A stretch of DNA of 64,000 nt from Deroplatys truncata. Lineage: Eukaryota; Arthropoda; Insecta; Mantodea; Mantidae. Positions 23,770 through 35,539 of this stretch are shown here, in pieces. The notes beneath the pieces were generated by a model that did no database searches, was not told where the DNA came from, and saw nothing but the letters and a program-made list of their open reading frames with translations. How positions within the stretch are numbered: the stretch's first letter is position 1; the number at the start of each line of letters is the position of its first letter. The position numbers and the translations under genes are program-made. The DNA is taken from the NCBI GenBank assembly GCA_030765065.1, contig CM060987.1, positions 71,620,557-71,684,556 on the forward strand. The letters are read 5' to 3'.

Positions 23770-25750
23770 CTATCAACTGTATGACGCTTGTGAATTCTAC
23801 AACCACATTGTTCGCTTTTTGTTGAAAGCTTCCCAGGTGATTAGAGATCTCGTGCGGGGTGCTTGCCCTGTATGTTCCGCTCTAGATTCATACGGCAAGT
23901 AAAACCTGTATAGGTTACATTTAAACAGGAGCACTTCATTGTGAAATCCGAAATCAAATGTGTATCCAAAATAAAAGACAAACGGGCCTAAATCACAAAC
24001 ACAGGTAATTCAGCGGTTTAGATGCCAGGAGGAAAAAGGAAGCCAAACTAGATTGGGGGGGGGACATAGCGCAAGTAGCGCCATCAGGAGCATTTTGAGG
24101 GAATTCAAAACTGTGGAGAATGCAAAAATATTGAAGTAAATTAACGTACTTCTTACAATTTTTAGTAGACTATGTAATTGTTAACTCAGTTTCTATTTTT
24201 AAATTTGTTAATCTAAATGTGTTGTATCCCTCCACAAAGGAATTAACTACAATTGATACTGTATGGTATAATGTGGCGTATAAAATGATGTTTGAAAAGG
24301 TATAAAAGGAGGCATGTAGTTGTTAACGCATAACCTTATTATACCTACTATATTGGTCTATTTAGATCGATTCAATAGGATACCTTGAAATGCCAAGTAA
24401 TTAAAATACACCACCTACCAAATATTTTTGTTCGTAATTTTTGCTGTAAATTTTATGATTCTTTTTTATTGATTTTAACTTTTCAATTATTTGTTTAAGC
24501 TTTTATTGTATACCGGTATTACGATAACTGTTATAGTACCACTAAGACAGCACCTTTGCGAAAGTTTCCAGTGGCATAAAAAAGGTAAATGGTTTAAAAT
24601 CAGAACAATTGGAGGGATGGGCACCCTTGCAGATGACCAGCAAGTAGAGCAGCGTTCTAATGTTTATATACATCGCTAGTACTGAAAGATTTAATAAGCA
24701 TATATAGAATGCGTTTATTCTGATCTAAAGTGTTTAGGTGCTAACATTGTTTTTGTCAGTGAAAAACAGCAGAGTTGTTGTGCACGCTCAACAGCGGTTG
24801 AATGCCAACTGGTCCATTAACGACTTATTAAAGCTACCTTTGACCTTATTGCTAGCTCATTCTTGCACCGAAAGAAGAATGTAATAATGTGACGAAGGGG
24901 TTGCATTGCATTCCGACCTTGCGGAGGGAGGAAACGACGTCCCATGAAATACACACCTCATTAGAGGCTGTATCTAGAGAGTCTTCATTCCATGTGTGGG
25001 AAGCGCACAGAGTATAATCACTGCTACTCTGTGGTCTGTTTGGTGAAATAGTGCGTTCTTCATCCAGTGAAAATTCCCTAATACTACGGCAAATGGCGAA
25101 AAATTCTGTTACTGCGTTAAATAACCGAATTCTTTTGTCTCTCTCCCTCTCTTTAAGAATAAAAAAAAAGGACTATCTATATTTCTTCATGTTTTAAATA
25201 CCAACTAAAATACTGTACACTCTGTATCAATTCCTTGGTTATTCCTTCATAATTAAGTAACATATCTTTGAAAACGAACATTGTTTCTAAGATACTTAAT
25301 TGAATCATTGGTAAAACCTAACGTAGATTGAGAGGGTGTAAAGTAAACATTTTATAATGGACCGGCGTTGTAAACGTAACTTTTAGTGAATGAAAAGTAA
25401 GGTAACTTTCTAGGCCGCAAATCGGTGAGCTTTATGTAATAGTACATAATGATTGGTGGATTATGTGTATTTAAAAGAATGCTGGTATGCAATTTGATGT
25501 TTCCGAGCGAAGCTGTTTACAAATTACACTTTTTTTAAAACGTGTTAAAAGTTTGTAGGAAAAAGTCCTATAGGACACGGTTTTCAAGTGTTTGCAATGA
25601 CATTAACTATGTAGAATCACGGTTATCTAAGTAAATGTAGTGCAATAAATACCACACAGAACAGTATTATCATTTGCCTTTTCTTTCTTCCTTCCTTCCC
25701 TTCCTCCCTCCCCCCCTCCCGGCGGCATGTATTTTGTCGCATCAAATTAG
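23770..25750. other. Unannotated intergenic DNA
   Basis: AT-rich, with a C/T-rich run at 25,680-25,722. No supported gene. Confidence 0.4.
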
Positions 25751-25754
25751 TAAA

Positions 25755-26760
25755 CACTGGCGTGCATCTTAGAACAAAATGTAATACGGATTGACATGCA
25801 TGAACGATAATACCTCAACCCACTTATGACACTTTTCTACTGACGTGTAGGCATGTATTTCCCGTCACTGGTGCAATGTAGGTCTCGCCTCCAGTATGCA
25901 CTGAACAGTGGTTAAGTGATTTATGTTGTCCTGTACTTATTCACAAAATGGATTCTGATTCAGTATTTGTTTTCTGCTGCACAGCGTGTATTTAGATGTG
26001 ATTAATATGTAACTCATTCGTCAAGTTCATATCCGATTCTTCAATCCACATTCTTTGTAATGCATTTCAGGCCACAGGTAAAGTTCAGCCTAAATTTAAG
26101 AAAACGCAGCGTAACGTAGGGGACATCGGTCATCGTTTGGAGAATTGCGCTCAAAAATCGCCTAGGCGTTTTTGGCATTGTCTTGCAATAGGGCTGGTTC
26201 CACCTTTAAGGTTTTGTGTGTACGTAAAATAAGTTATTGGACAATTGAGAGGCCTGATTACGCTCATTATGTACCCCTTTATGAGAAAAAATATGTGTTT
26301 GGTACGCCATGAGCGTAGACGGAATTACAGGGTTTTTATTAATTTTTGTTTTCAAGTCCTAGTTGATACCCCTTCATACGTGAATACAATCCCCGCTTTA
26401 TAAATCAACAGAAAGGGAACGTGATTTCCCCTTTTTTTCAACAAGTAACTGCCACAGCACATACAGCCGTAGTTGGATGAGAACAATTGAGTGCTCATGG
26501 AGAACAGAATTATTAGTAGAGACTCACGCCCCCATCGGTCCCCTGACTTAACCCTCTGCGACTTTTATCTCTCGAATGAATTTAAAAATAATACACACAG
26601 GACAAAATATCCGCCAGCAAATAGTCAGTATACTCAACATAACTACGGCGAGTGATGGATAGTTCCTTAAATATTGCCCAAAAAATGTACGTGCAATTAC
26701 GATGCCGTTTCAGCACCTCCTTTGATGTTTGTAAAGAAAGCCTTTTAAAATAGTTCATTT
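25755..26760 (+). mobile_element. ITm (Tc1/mariner superfamily) element remnant, copy 1
   Basis: The left end CACTGGCGTG (25,755-25,764) equals, inverted, the outer end at 63,826-63,835. The leader GTCCTGTACTTATTCAC followed by CACAGCGTGTATTTA also matches that second copy. The transposase remnant is decayed: FSAAQRVF (from 25,967), GDIGHRLENCAQKS (about 26,120), a WFHL block near 26,195, VWYAMSVDG (about 26,300), FQQVTATAHTA where the family has QQD, PDLTLCDFYLS (about 26,545), and LRRVMDSSLNIAQKMY ending near 26,745. The first catalytic site is lost, the second Asp is replaced by Val, and many stops and shifts occur. The right end was not located. Confidence 0.75.
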
Positions 26761-26987
26761 GTATGGTTAAATCGTCACTCTGTGATAGCCGACAGCATGC
26801 ACAAGCAAAACGCCGCGTGCTATATTACACTTCATTGGGACACTAAGTTTCAGTCCTTATAAATTGTGAGGGCTGCATCCAAAGATTCACAGTAATGAGT
26901 TAAATTGCGTCTTAAGCAATATGTTGGCTGCCATTCAGATATTTATAACGCGAAAAAAATGAAATTCATGTTGGACCACATCAGTAT

Positions 26988-27184
26988 TTACCCATGGTAA
27001 GAGGTACTTAAATTGTCACGTGACGAGCTGAATATAACATAGGTATGCGCTTACAGTAACTATATCAAAATGCCCCCATAGAATCTTATCCGTTGTAAGA
27101 GGTACTTGAATTGTCATGTGACTAGGTCAATATTACACAGGTTTGCACTTACAACAGCTAAATCAAAATGCCTCGACAGAATCA
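26988..27184 (+). repeat. Tandem duplication, two units of about 98 bp
   Basis: GTAAGAGGTACTTAAATTGTC at 26,997 (shortened motif GTAAGAGGTACTT) recurs at 27,095. The following blocks GTGAC, AATAT.ACA.AGG, GC.CTTACA and TCAAAATGCC also recur with the same spacing of about 98 bases. Scattered substitutions show that the duplication is not recent. Confidence 0.85.
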
Positions 27185-28815
27185 TAAAACATGATGGGCA
27201 GTAAAGCTAGTTTTGTTTTTTTACTATCAAACGCCTTTTAACACTGCATTTATGATTCACATTTGCGTTATATTTTACTAAAGCTGTATAGAAATCTATA
27301 GTCTTACACGTAGTTGAATACATTTGTGGGTATCTAATTACCTAGGTTTAATGCACGTTAGTAGTTCCATTAGAGAATGTATATCCAAAATTTGCATGTT
27401 TCCCCTATAAAGAGTGTATTTAAAAACTATGTTAAAGAAAATCAAAACTTATAAAGTTTTTATTCCATTCAATCGGTAATTAAAAGAGTAATTTTAAATT
27501 CTGAATTGTGAATTATGAATTATGTTTTCCCAAAACCAGTGTATAGGCACTTGCATTCTTTGTTGCTCAACCTGTGAGAAAGGGAACAAGTTCCTCAAAC
27601 ACTTGGGAATTTTAATTATCGTCTATGTGAAATGCGGAACGTATACACCATGTGCTATAATGAGTTGCATTCATGTCTAATTTATTGCCTCATTAGTTAA
27701 AGGTTACCAGTAGCTATCCAGTAATTAACTTTTTCTGCGTTATTGATTATGAAGGCACATGGTCCAGGAGTTTGTAGTAGACCCATATGCCGCTCATGTC
27801 TGCAGCCATGCGACCCCTTACAATGCGGCTAACCGCCACGCGGCCGAGCGAGTTGAACCTCCAGGCGCTATCCTAACAACAATGCGTGTAAAATGGTCCC
27901 CGTACTCGAGGGAAACAAACATTACAACTACCAATTATAGGAACCATACGTCGAGGACACAATGGCCATAGGTGAAACATGGTCATTGTTCTCTTTGGCG
28001 CATAGACGCAGTAAGGTGATTAAAAGTCCAAGTTCACTTTTGCACCCTGTGCTGTGTGAAACAACTCTGAAACAACCTGAGCGTCCTTCGAGAATATCTT
28101 GTGGCAATATTGTGCTCTGATAAGCGAATAGTACTTGCTTTTATGAGAAGCTTGTGCATTTGTTACTATTCCTAAACGCTTTCTTTGTTTTTTAATATTT
28201 TGAATTGCCTTATATCTCGATTACATATTTACTGAAATCAAAGCAGAGTGAGAACGTCCATTGAAATTGGAATTTTGGAAATATTTATTAAAAGGGGGCT
28301 AGGGAAGCGATACAAAATAAAGAGGAAAGAAGGCCAATGACTGGTTGAAATTAAACATCTTCCGTTTTATTTATCGGAAGTAAAAATAGCAAAATCACAA
28401 AAAAATGCGAAATGCATTATCCGAAAAAAAGGTACTCTTTATCTGAAAGCGTGTATAAAAAATCTGACACTACAGTTTTATTTATATTATACCGCTTATA
28501 AATTTATATTGACTCAACAGATCTTTTATTAAAATTGTTTTTCTATGGTGCATGTTAAACGGGAGAAATGATTTCAAACAAATTTCATCCTAGGTACAAA
28601 GTGCTAACAGGAAGTTGAAGCGCAGGTCAGATCTTTAACAAAAGCACATCATTATATGCTCGCGTTGAAATTTCATTCTCATTCCATTTCAACACGAGAA
28701 ATAACCGAATGGGGCAGCAGTTTTTGAAAAATGATAAATGTATTAAAAATTCAAACCAATAACAACGAACTACTCGGAAGTGACTGGTGACAGAAAAAAG
28801 TAATTTGAAATAAAA
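27185..28815. other. Unannotated intergenic DNA
   Basis: AT-rich, with a less AT-rich patch at 27,760-27,960 containing an unrecognised open frame. No supported gene. Confidence 0.4.
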
Positions 28816-28817
28816 GT

Positions 28818-29085
28818 GTGTGTTTTAAAGACATCTGACATTTGTTGTGTCGTAAGTTTTTGTCTTATGTTTTATGTTTACCAGTTGTACAACTCGGAAT
28901 GAAAGGCTTAACAGGTTGTTGGTAGGAAATGTCAAATTGCTATTTATTACTCATATAAACATGTGTTATTTTAATCAAAATAGTTAAGAGCCGTTTTTGA
29001 GAAAATGTTTCCTTGTAGGGAGCAATTTGGTTTGCGGAGGTTTCCTTGAAAACGTGCGGGTTTCATCTTTCGAAGATGAAGTTAA
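28818..29085 (-). repeat. Dispersed repeat A, minus fragment
   Basis: Reversed blocks GTGTTTTAAAGACATCTG, TTTTGTCTTATGTTTTATG, TTTACCAGTTG, AGCCGTTTTTGAGAAAATG and TTTCCTTGAAAAC are present. It stops shortly before a plus copy starts, giving two repeats facing away from each other. Confidence 0.7.
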
Positions 29086-29117
29086 GTAATAGATTGGTAT
29101 ATTTTATGAGACTTTTC

Positions 29118-29895
29118 ATTTTTACTTTCTCTACCACGTACATAGTAGGTAGAAAAGGTATTGCATTCCACCCTAAGGTTCGATACCGAGGTTTCACAGA
29201 AACTACGTGTTTTGGACATCCTGAATCCCAAAACAGCATTTTTAGAAAAGAAGTCCGTGAGTGTCTGTGATTAGGTTCAATATCTTCCAAAGAGGGCTAC
29301 AAAGATTTTCAAGAAAATCCTCCCACCCCAACTACCCTCTACATGGAAAATTTTTAGAAAATTTCCAATGCTTTTCATTAAGGTATCACATATTAAAGAT
29401 ATTTACATGACAAATAAAATGTTTATCTTGAATGTTCTGGGAATAGTCTGTGAAGTCCTCATATTCGGAAGAAATTTTGTATGATCTTGTATAACTAGTA
29501 AACGTTAAGCAATAGACGAAAACGTACCATACAAAAAATATAGATCTCTAAAACATGAAATTTATTTCAAATAGCTTGTTTTCGTAGCATTAGCCAATTC
29601 TGAGATATCCGTTATTAATGTTTCTGTATTTTGTTCAATACTGTTAATTCGATTTCCAGCTGTTTCTGGCGATTGCATGGACACAGTGTGGAATTTTAAG
29701 GCTGGCATATAGCATCCAGTTCTTAAAAATTAGATTGTTCCCTTTATATCCTAACGAAATGTGTAATGTAGCTATTTCTGCAAAAGTTTATCTGGCTTAA
29801 AATGAAGTATATAGGAAAATAAACGTTATAAGAATAATCTGTATATCCACCAATAAGCGATAGAGGTTAGAGAAAGTCATGTGAATGTGTTGCAT
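29118..29895 (+). repeat. Dispersed repeat A (subfamily 2), near-complete plus copy
   Basis: It starts at TTTTTACTTTCTCTACCACG and runs through GCATTCCACCCTAAGGTTCG and ATTTTCAAGAAAATCC. It ends at AAGTCATGTGAATGTGTTGC. The internal TG tract is not expanded here (GTCCGTGAGTGTCTGTG). Confidence 0.85.
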
Positions 29896-29944
29896 AAATT
29901 TTCTTTAGCTTTGCTATTCTCTCCATCCCTATCCCTCAGACCAC

Positions 29945-30050
29945 ATGCTAAAAATGCATTTTGTGTGTTTAGTGCATACCGAAACTTGTATATTCCGATA
30001 TCGAATTTTTAAGTGGACTTCAGTGCTTCCTTTGTGATGAAAGTAACGCA
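29945..30050 (-). repeat. Dispersed repeat A, short minus fragment
   Basis: AAAAATGCATTTTGTGTGT, CCGATATCGAATTTTTAAGTGG and AGTGCTTCC match the reversed start region. Only about 100 bases are present. Confidence 0.55.
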
Positions 30051-30535
30051 GAATCAAAGATTATTTGGTTAATAATTTAGGAAATAAAGGCTCTCCTTAT
30101 AAACAACTCAAAATCTTTTTACAGATTTGAACTGCGCTTGAAGTGTGCCCACAAAATATTCTCATCTGCGCCGTTTCGCCTAAAAATCCTAATAAACGTT
30201 TAGGAAACATGCAAAAATGCACAATTTCAAGCAAATACGAAATGGGTCGGCTCTTTTTCATGAAAAAAGCTTCAAATCCGTACGCAAAATGTTTCATGAA
30301 CTTCACTCGGTACAGACGCATGGATGGACTGATGCATAAAGCTACCCCGAAAGGCCCACAAATAGCAATTCCACCCTAAAAGACAGCTTAAAATCTCGTG
30401 TGGTTCAGCTACATATTTTGGAGTAGGAGAACAACAAATCTAACCAAACTGCTAATTGCGAACGGTTACTTAATTGGATCGGTTCCACCACCCTCCAAAA
30501 AAAGCTTTATATTCCCATGACTATTTCTACCCATT
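30051..30535. other. Unannotated DNA between repeat A fragments
   Basis: Open frames on both strands at 30,097-30,379 overlap almost fully and show no domain. This may be an insertion between repeat fragments. Confidence 0.35.
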
Positions 30536-30539
30536 CTTC

Positions 30540-30640
30540 TACAAGGTGTGCCTAGAAAAGTTATTCCTTTTATCTACTTCATGTTATCCAGATAAACGTT
30601 TGTACAAATGCTTTAGTGATACAATTCGTTGTAGGTACAA
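30540..30640 (-). repeat. Dispersed repeat A, 3'-end minus fragment
   Basis: CTACTTCATGTTATCC, GATAAACGTTTGTAC, and AATTCGTTGTAGGTAC match the same blocks at 12,185-12,255. Confidence 0.55.
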
Positions 30641-30775
30641 GAAGAATACAGAATACTGTAGCGATAATCAAATCGTCGTCGTTGTGTGATGCCTTTGAAA
30701 TTCTATATTCTTTGCACATCACGAGAAGCCAAAAGGATTTATTCCCATATATTGTGTTATTTAACAAGATCTACA

Positions 30776-31227
30776 TTTTTACTTTTTCTATTATGTATGG
30801 GAAGTAGGGGAATGTATTGCATTCCACCCAAAAATTCGATACCGAGATTTCACAGGAATTTACAATAACTTGTAAACGTTAAGCAATGGATGAAAACATG
30901 TCATACAAAAAAAAAATGTAGATCTGCTTAAAAGACGCAGTGTGCGTAAAATAAGTAAGGTTTGGTTTGAATTGCCCAATACTTTCATTCCTTTGAAGTC
31001 CCATCGATTTTCGGTTGTTTCTCGCGATTGCATGGAAACAGTATGGAATTCTTAAATAGTTGACATTTGCTGTCGTCGTATTTATAACGAAATGTGTAAT
31101 GTACTATTTCTGCAAAGATTTATTTCGATTAAATGTAATAGATAGAAAAATAAGCTTTGATAAGAATGGTTTGTATACCCACTAATAAAGATAGAGGCTA
31201 GAGAAAATCATGTGAATGTAACATATA
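30776..31227 (+). repeat. Dispersed repeat A, plus copy with internal deletion
   Basis: It starts at TTTTTACTTTTTCTATTATG and keeps GATACCGAGATTTCACAGGAA. It then jumps directly to the block ACAATAACTTGTAAACG, losing roughly 300 bases including the microsatellite tract. It continues to AATCATGTGAATGTAACAT. Its tail is closest to the 29,118 copy. Confidence 0.8.
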
Positions 31228-31231
31228 TTTT

Positions 31232-31347
31232 GTGTTTAACAAGTTGTCTATGTTTACCAGTTATGCAAAAGTATACAAAATTCAGCCAGAGGAGCAGTTT
31301 AGTGAGTATTTGGAGAAAACAGAAAAGATAACCTTTTCTTAGTTTTC

Positions 31348-31411
<64 letters not shown>

Positions 31412-31536
31412 ATACACACGCGCGCGCCATTTCTTTATTAAGTTGAAGCTGAAAACATGTATTTGCATGTTATATTTTTTGATTGGAATACAATGCTTCC
31501 TCTACTATCCTAGGTATGCTGTAGAGAAAGTAAACA
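31232..31536 (-). repeat. Dispersed repeat A, minus copy with (CA)n
   Basis: TCTATGTTTACCAGTTATGCA near 31,250 (shortened motif TTTACCAGTTATGC) and the end block CCTCTACTATCCTAGGTATG mark a minus copy. A deletion removes much of the middle. A CA run lies between. Confidence 0.65.
31352..31428. repeat. (CA)n microsatellite inside repeat A
   Basis: About 27 CA units, then interrupted CACTCACACATACACACG and a CG run at 31,418-31,427. It sits at the fixed tract position. Confidence 0.97.
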
Positions 31537-33560
31537 TCTCATAGTCCTGTTGGAAAATAGTAGTTTAACTTAACATAACTCGCGTATGTTTATAACCGGT
31601 TCCAAAAGTAAGACTGATCATAGAAATTACGTTGTGTTACAATATAGCAGTTTCAAGTACGCGCAATATGTGTAGTGTATGATGTGCTTATAGCGTTCCC
31701 TGCTTTAGTTTTTCTAAGTTCCAATAGGAGGCAACTTACACCAGAAATTTTCACGTACGATAAAAATCGATTGTACACTTGGCCTCTTGGGATACCATGC
31801 AAAACGGTAGTGAGTATTATCCGAGATGCCGTTTTGGAACATATCATTGGCATCATGGAAACTGATTATGACGCTCACTGTGTTGGTGATGGGCGTGAAT
31901 TCCTTTAACGTGAGCTAAATGAACACTAATAAAAAGTATTTAAATGGAACGCATATGTGTTACTGTGAACAGGGTGTTACGGATTCAGGGGTCAAGGCGG
32001 ATGAGATGGGAGTTGGTGAGCAGGGTTGAGTGGGGAGTATAGTCTCTCCTGGGACAGAACAGAGAAAAACTCCATCGACAGAACCCAGATTATGGCAAGC
32101 AACAATGGCAATATTAACTTCAGTTACGCGCAAATAGTAAACAATCCTGTGACTGTTTTCAACGGTATTTGGAACCTGTTATTTTTGGAATATGGGTCGT
32201 GCAGAGCTGTTGGTGGACAAATAACCATTTTCTCACCCCAGTATTGTGCCGTAAAGTGTCTTTTTTTGAAAAACTTTCTAACTATTATGCTTAGGATGGA
32301 TAGACGCCATGCTTGTTTCAAGTTATTTAATAGAATTTGTGTTACAATTTTAGCTTTAGCGCTAAAATAGAAAGTTGTGCTAAAAATATCCTTTAGTAAC
32401 ACAATTGCCTTTAAAGTGTCAGCTTTTGCGCAGCTACTTGTTTGATATAACAAATCATATAGTGAAAGTAAAGGCGTGAAAGTGTCCCTCTGACAAAGGT
32501 CATGGGTTGGTTGACTGCAGAACAGGATCGCCCAAAGTGTCAAGTAATTTAGATAAGTAACTGCTTTGAATCGAGATAAGCTGAAGGGAAGGGGAGGGTG
32601 ACTCGAGTGTAGTTCTCATCAAGTGAATTCTACCGGGTTGCTCCATTGGCCCATGAGCATGAGCTAATTGCCACAAACATTCGGGGTCCTTCGCACCAAA
32701 GGCTGATTGATCTGATGTAACGCCCACTGCTACAGAGAGGAATTCGAGGAAGCCCTCCTTAGAGTCGCATTAAAACTTTATAGTACTCTGTAGTAAATAA
32801 ATATTGTACAGCTAAATACAGAACTGTGAGACGGTTATAGTTGGTGTCGCACATTAAGTACCTCCTCCCGTTATTTTGTCGGCCTGCCGCCGCCGCCTGT
32901 CTCCAGCTACACTCCAAGTTGAGCAGTTAAATATTGTGAGTGCTAGTCAACAATCATAGATACAGTAATTGATTAAAATGAGTTCTTTGTCTATCTTATC
33001 ATTGACTGAGCAGTTCTAAAGCACTCAAACATCCTTGTTATACACAAACAGTAATGTGCATTAACTGGTGAATTGTCAAAGAAAGATCAGCCCCTTCGAG
33101 CTATCAAGGGTAGTATCTCGATCCCTACCCCCCAGCTTAACGGCGCTTCAACATCCTACATTTGCTTGTAAGATCTATGACAGTATCTGTAGGATCTGTA
33201 TGTGAGGGCAAATGATCTTAGTTGCGTGTTCGCCTTTCTGTACCATTTATTTTCTGTGGTTCTGCTAATGAAACTTGAATCGTGGTGTTATACCGCCCGA
33301 GCCATCTCGTTCGTATATCATTCTAAGCATCCGGTTAAATAGTTGAATAGTGCCTAAGTATCCGATTACTATTTCTTTATGTGTTTATAGATAAGGGTTT
33401 TATTGCGAGGTCATATTGTGATGATTTTTCTATGGAGTCCTTGATATACCTGTCAGTGAACTCGAGTAAATGGCCCGAATTGTGTAGTCTCCTTTCCTTT
33501 TCTTCTGCTTTATTTTCTCATATATTTGCGAGGTGAGCTATTAGGGTCTTGGAATTGAAC
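31537..33560. other. Unannotated intergenic DNA
   Basis: Open frames at 31,675-31,908, 32,026-32,370 (plus) and 32,124-32,543 (minus) are unrecognised, and the last two overlap antisense. A small palindrome TTTTAGCTTTAGCGCTAAAAT lies near 32,348 (inner stem TTTTAGC/GCTAAAA). Confidence 0.35.
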
Positions 33561-33749
33561 TGGTAGACGTACTTTAGTGTGCCAAAGAGATGACCGTAGT
33601 CGCATTCAGTGGCCTTGCAGGTTCGATGTAGGACTGTTTTGACGAGTGTAATTACCTATACTATTACCAATATTGTTACATTTCTAGTAGATTAGCTTTT
33701 ACGTTCTCGGACCACGTATATTCGAGTTCAGAATTGGCCGAAACTGGAA

Positions 33750-34300
33750 CTCAGCGGTTTAGGTAAGTAGGGGCACATATTACGGAAGGGCCCCTAAACG
33801 GGGCAGGGCACCGCACGTAGGCTCTGTGTGCTTCATAACTTCTTTGAGGGATGAAGGGGAGACCCGAAGGGCGACCAGATCCGGGCGTCGATGTGTGCAA
33901 GCATGGTCAGGGTCCATAACGATTCCAGATTGAATATATCCGAAGCCGCCCACAAGCACTGAGATCCCTGAAAGCTCCTAGAGCTCAGGGATGCCAGAAG
34001 GCGGTTCCATCAGCAGTACAACCGGCGCCAGTGCGAAACTTTCCGAAGCGCATGCCCACCAACCAGCCGCAACACGTCGAACGCCGTCGTGTGGACCTTC
34101 AACCCTGAAACAGTTGAAGGAAGTGAACAGGAAGTTTCTGTTGGTACTGACAAGTCTAGCTCCACCCTGTGCTATGATGTCTTCCTTTCTTCCTTTTGCA
34201 TCATTCCAGCCACTTGGTTTGCACATTACTTTTATTTTCCCCATACATCAGCGAAGGGCTGATGTGTGTTCGCTTTAAGGTGAAGTCATAGCCCGGCTAT
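33750..34300 (+). repeat. GC-richer segment, possible LINE 5' region
   Basis: This stretch is clearly less AT-rich than its surroundings and holds an open frame at 33,991-34,278 (MPEGGSISSTTGASAKL...) with Ser/Thr-rich content. It lies upstream of a recognisable LINE ORF1 on the same strand, separated from it by an ITm remnant. I infer that it is the LINE's 5' untranslated region or ORF1 start. No motif proves this. A host exon is the alternative. Confidence 0.35.
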
Positions 34301-34439
34301 ATGCGTAGCACGCTGTACTGCAGTGACCTAGGTACTTTTCGAATGCGCAACTGGCGGCACATGACGCGTTCAAGGCTATTTTTACCAGCTGTGCTTCAGT
34401 CCTAGTTTATGTATGTTAATGTATTATTAGTCCGCTGCA

Positions 34440-34852
34440 ATGTCTGCCGACAAATTCACGCTTGAACAACGAATTTTCATGTAGGATATATGCGTGAAAA
34501 CCGAATCATGTAGACAGGTGGGTAGACAATTTCAGGAGAATGTAATCTGATATTCCAGTTCCAGGTAGAGATAGACGTCTAGTTAATAAGTTTAGGACAA
34601 CCGGATCGTTAAACCTAAGAAGCGAAACCGATATGTGCTGACGGAGAAAAAAGAATTAGGTGCATCTATTTGTGGGGAAGCCTATAAAATAAGGTTTATA
34701 GGAACAATTCCCACACTGTCAACGAACTTAAGGACAACATAAAACAGAAATTATGAACATTACGCAAGAACATGTGTGTTAACAGAACCTTCACCTGAAA
34801 ATACCAGGAATGTCTTCGGGAATAAGGACATCGCTTCCAACACCACTTATAA
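34440..34852 (+). pseudogene. ITm transposase remnant: N-terminus fused to C-terminus
   Basis: The start is the ATG at 34,440 (MSADKFTLEQRIFM), a typical beginning of one insect ITm family. RQVGRQFQENV, PKKRNRYVLTEKKELGAS and a degraded SLRR region follow. From about 34,716 the sequence jumps to the C-terminal part HTVNELKDNIKQKL and then KYQECLRE, GHRFQHHL, with the stop at 34,850-34,852. The whole catalytic core is missing, as in internally deleted non-autonomous derivatives. Several in-frame stops are present. It appears to be nested between two GC-richer LINE-like segments. Confidence 0.75.
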
Positions 34853-34929
34853 CAAGGTTAGTACACATTATAGTGCATGTTCCTATCACTCGTAAGTAAC
34901 ACGAGAGTTAAGGAACAAAAAAAAACCCT

Positions 34930-35535
34930 TCTGTAATAGACGGAGTGCGGAGCACATGCGCCCCTCCCCGTACGGGATTGGTGCTTCCGGTGTCCCGAAT
35001 CACACACTCTATTGGGTTCCTGTAAGAGGTGACAGGGCTTTCATCAAACACCCAATAAATTTTGGTCCACGAGTGTGTTTGACCAGTTATCAGTTACCTC
35101 TCCCTGAACACAGTCTGACGATATCGCTGCGCGGAACGGAGAAGGGGGAGTGGCAAAGGATGACTGGGTAACGCGTAATTCCCAGCTCCTGAGTATCATG
35201 TGGGACTGTGTTCGTATCCGCTGATAAAGGTCAGTCCCGGGGAGGTGCCATTACATGAGTTGTTACACTCCTGAAGACGATTGGGTCCCTTTATGTATTG
35301 AGAGGTGAGACCCTAAGATGAAGGCCCAGGCCAGGACTCACACCTAAGCTGGGGTGACACCCAGGATGTGAGCATGTCATCAAGACTTTGTAATGGTGGA
35401 GGAAATTATCGCTATAGATCCTAAAAAATCACCCCCCCCCAAGACCTAAAAGCTTGTGGAAAAGAAGTAGTCGAGTGTAGTGGTCCTCGCTACTTGTTAT
35501 ACACAGAACAGAGGAAGGAAGAAAATTTACATGGG
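34930..35535 (+). repeat. Probable LINE 5' portion
   Basis: GC-richer sequence leads into the ORF1 remnant on the same strand. No decisive motif is seen. The open frame at 34,956-35,171 is unrecognised. Confidence 0.4.
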
Positions 35536-35539
35536 AGAA

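Noticed and set aside
32124-32543. 139-codon minus-strand frame overlapping a 114-codon plus frame
   Set aside because: Antisense overlap and no recognisable domain; chance frames are likely.
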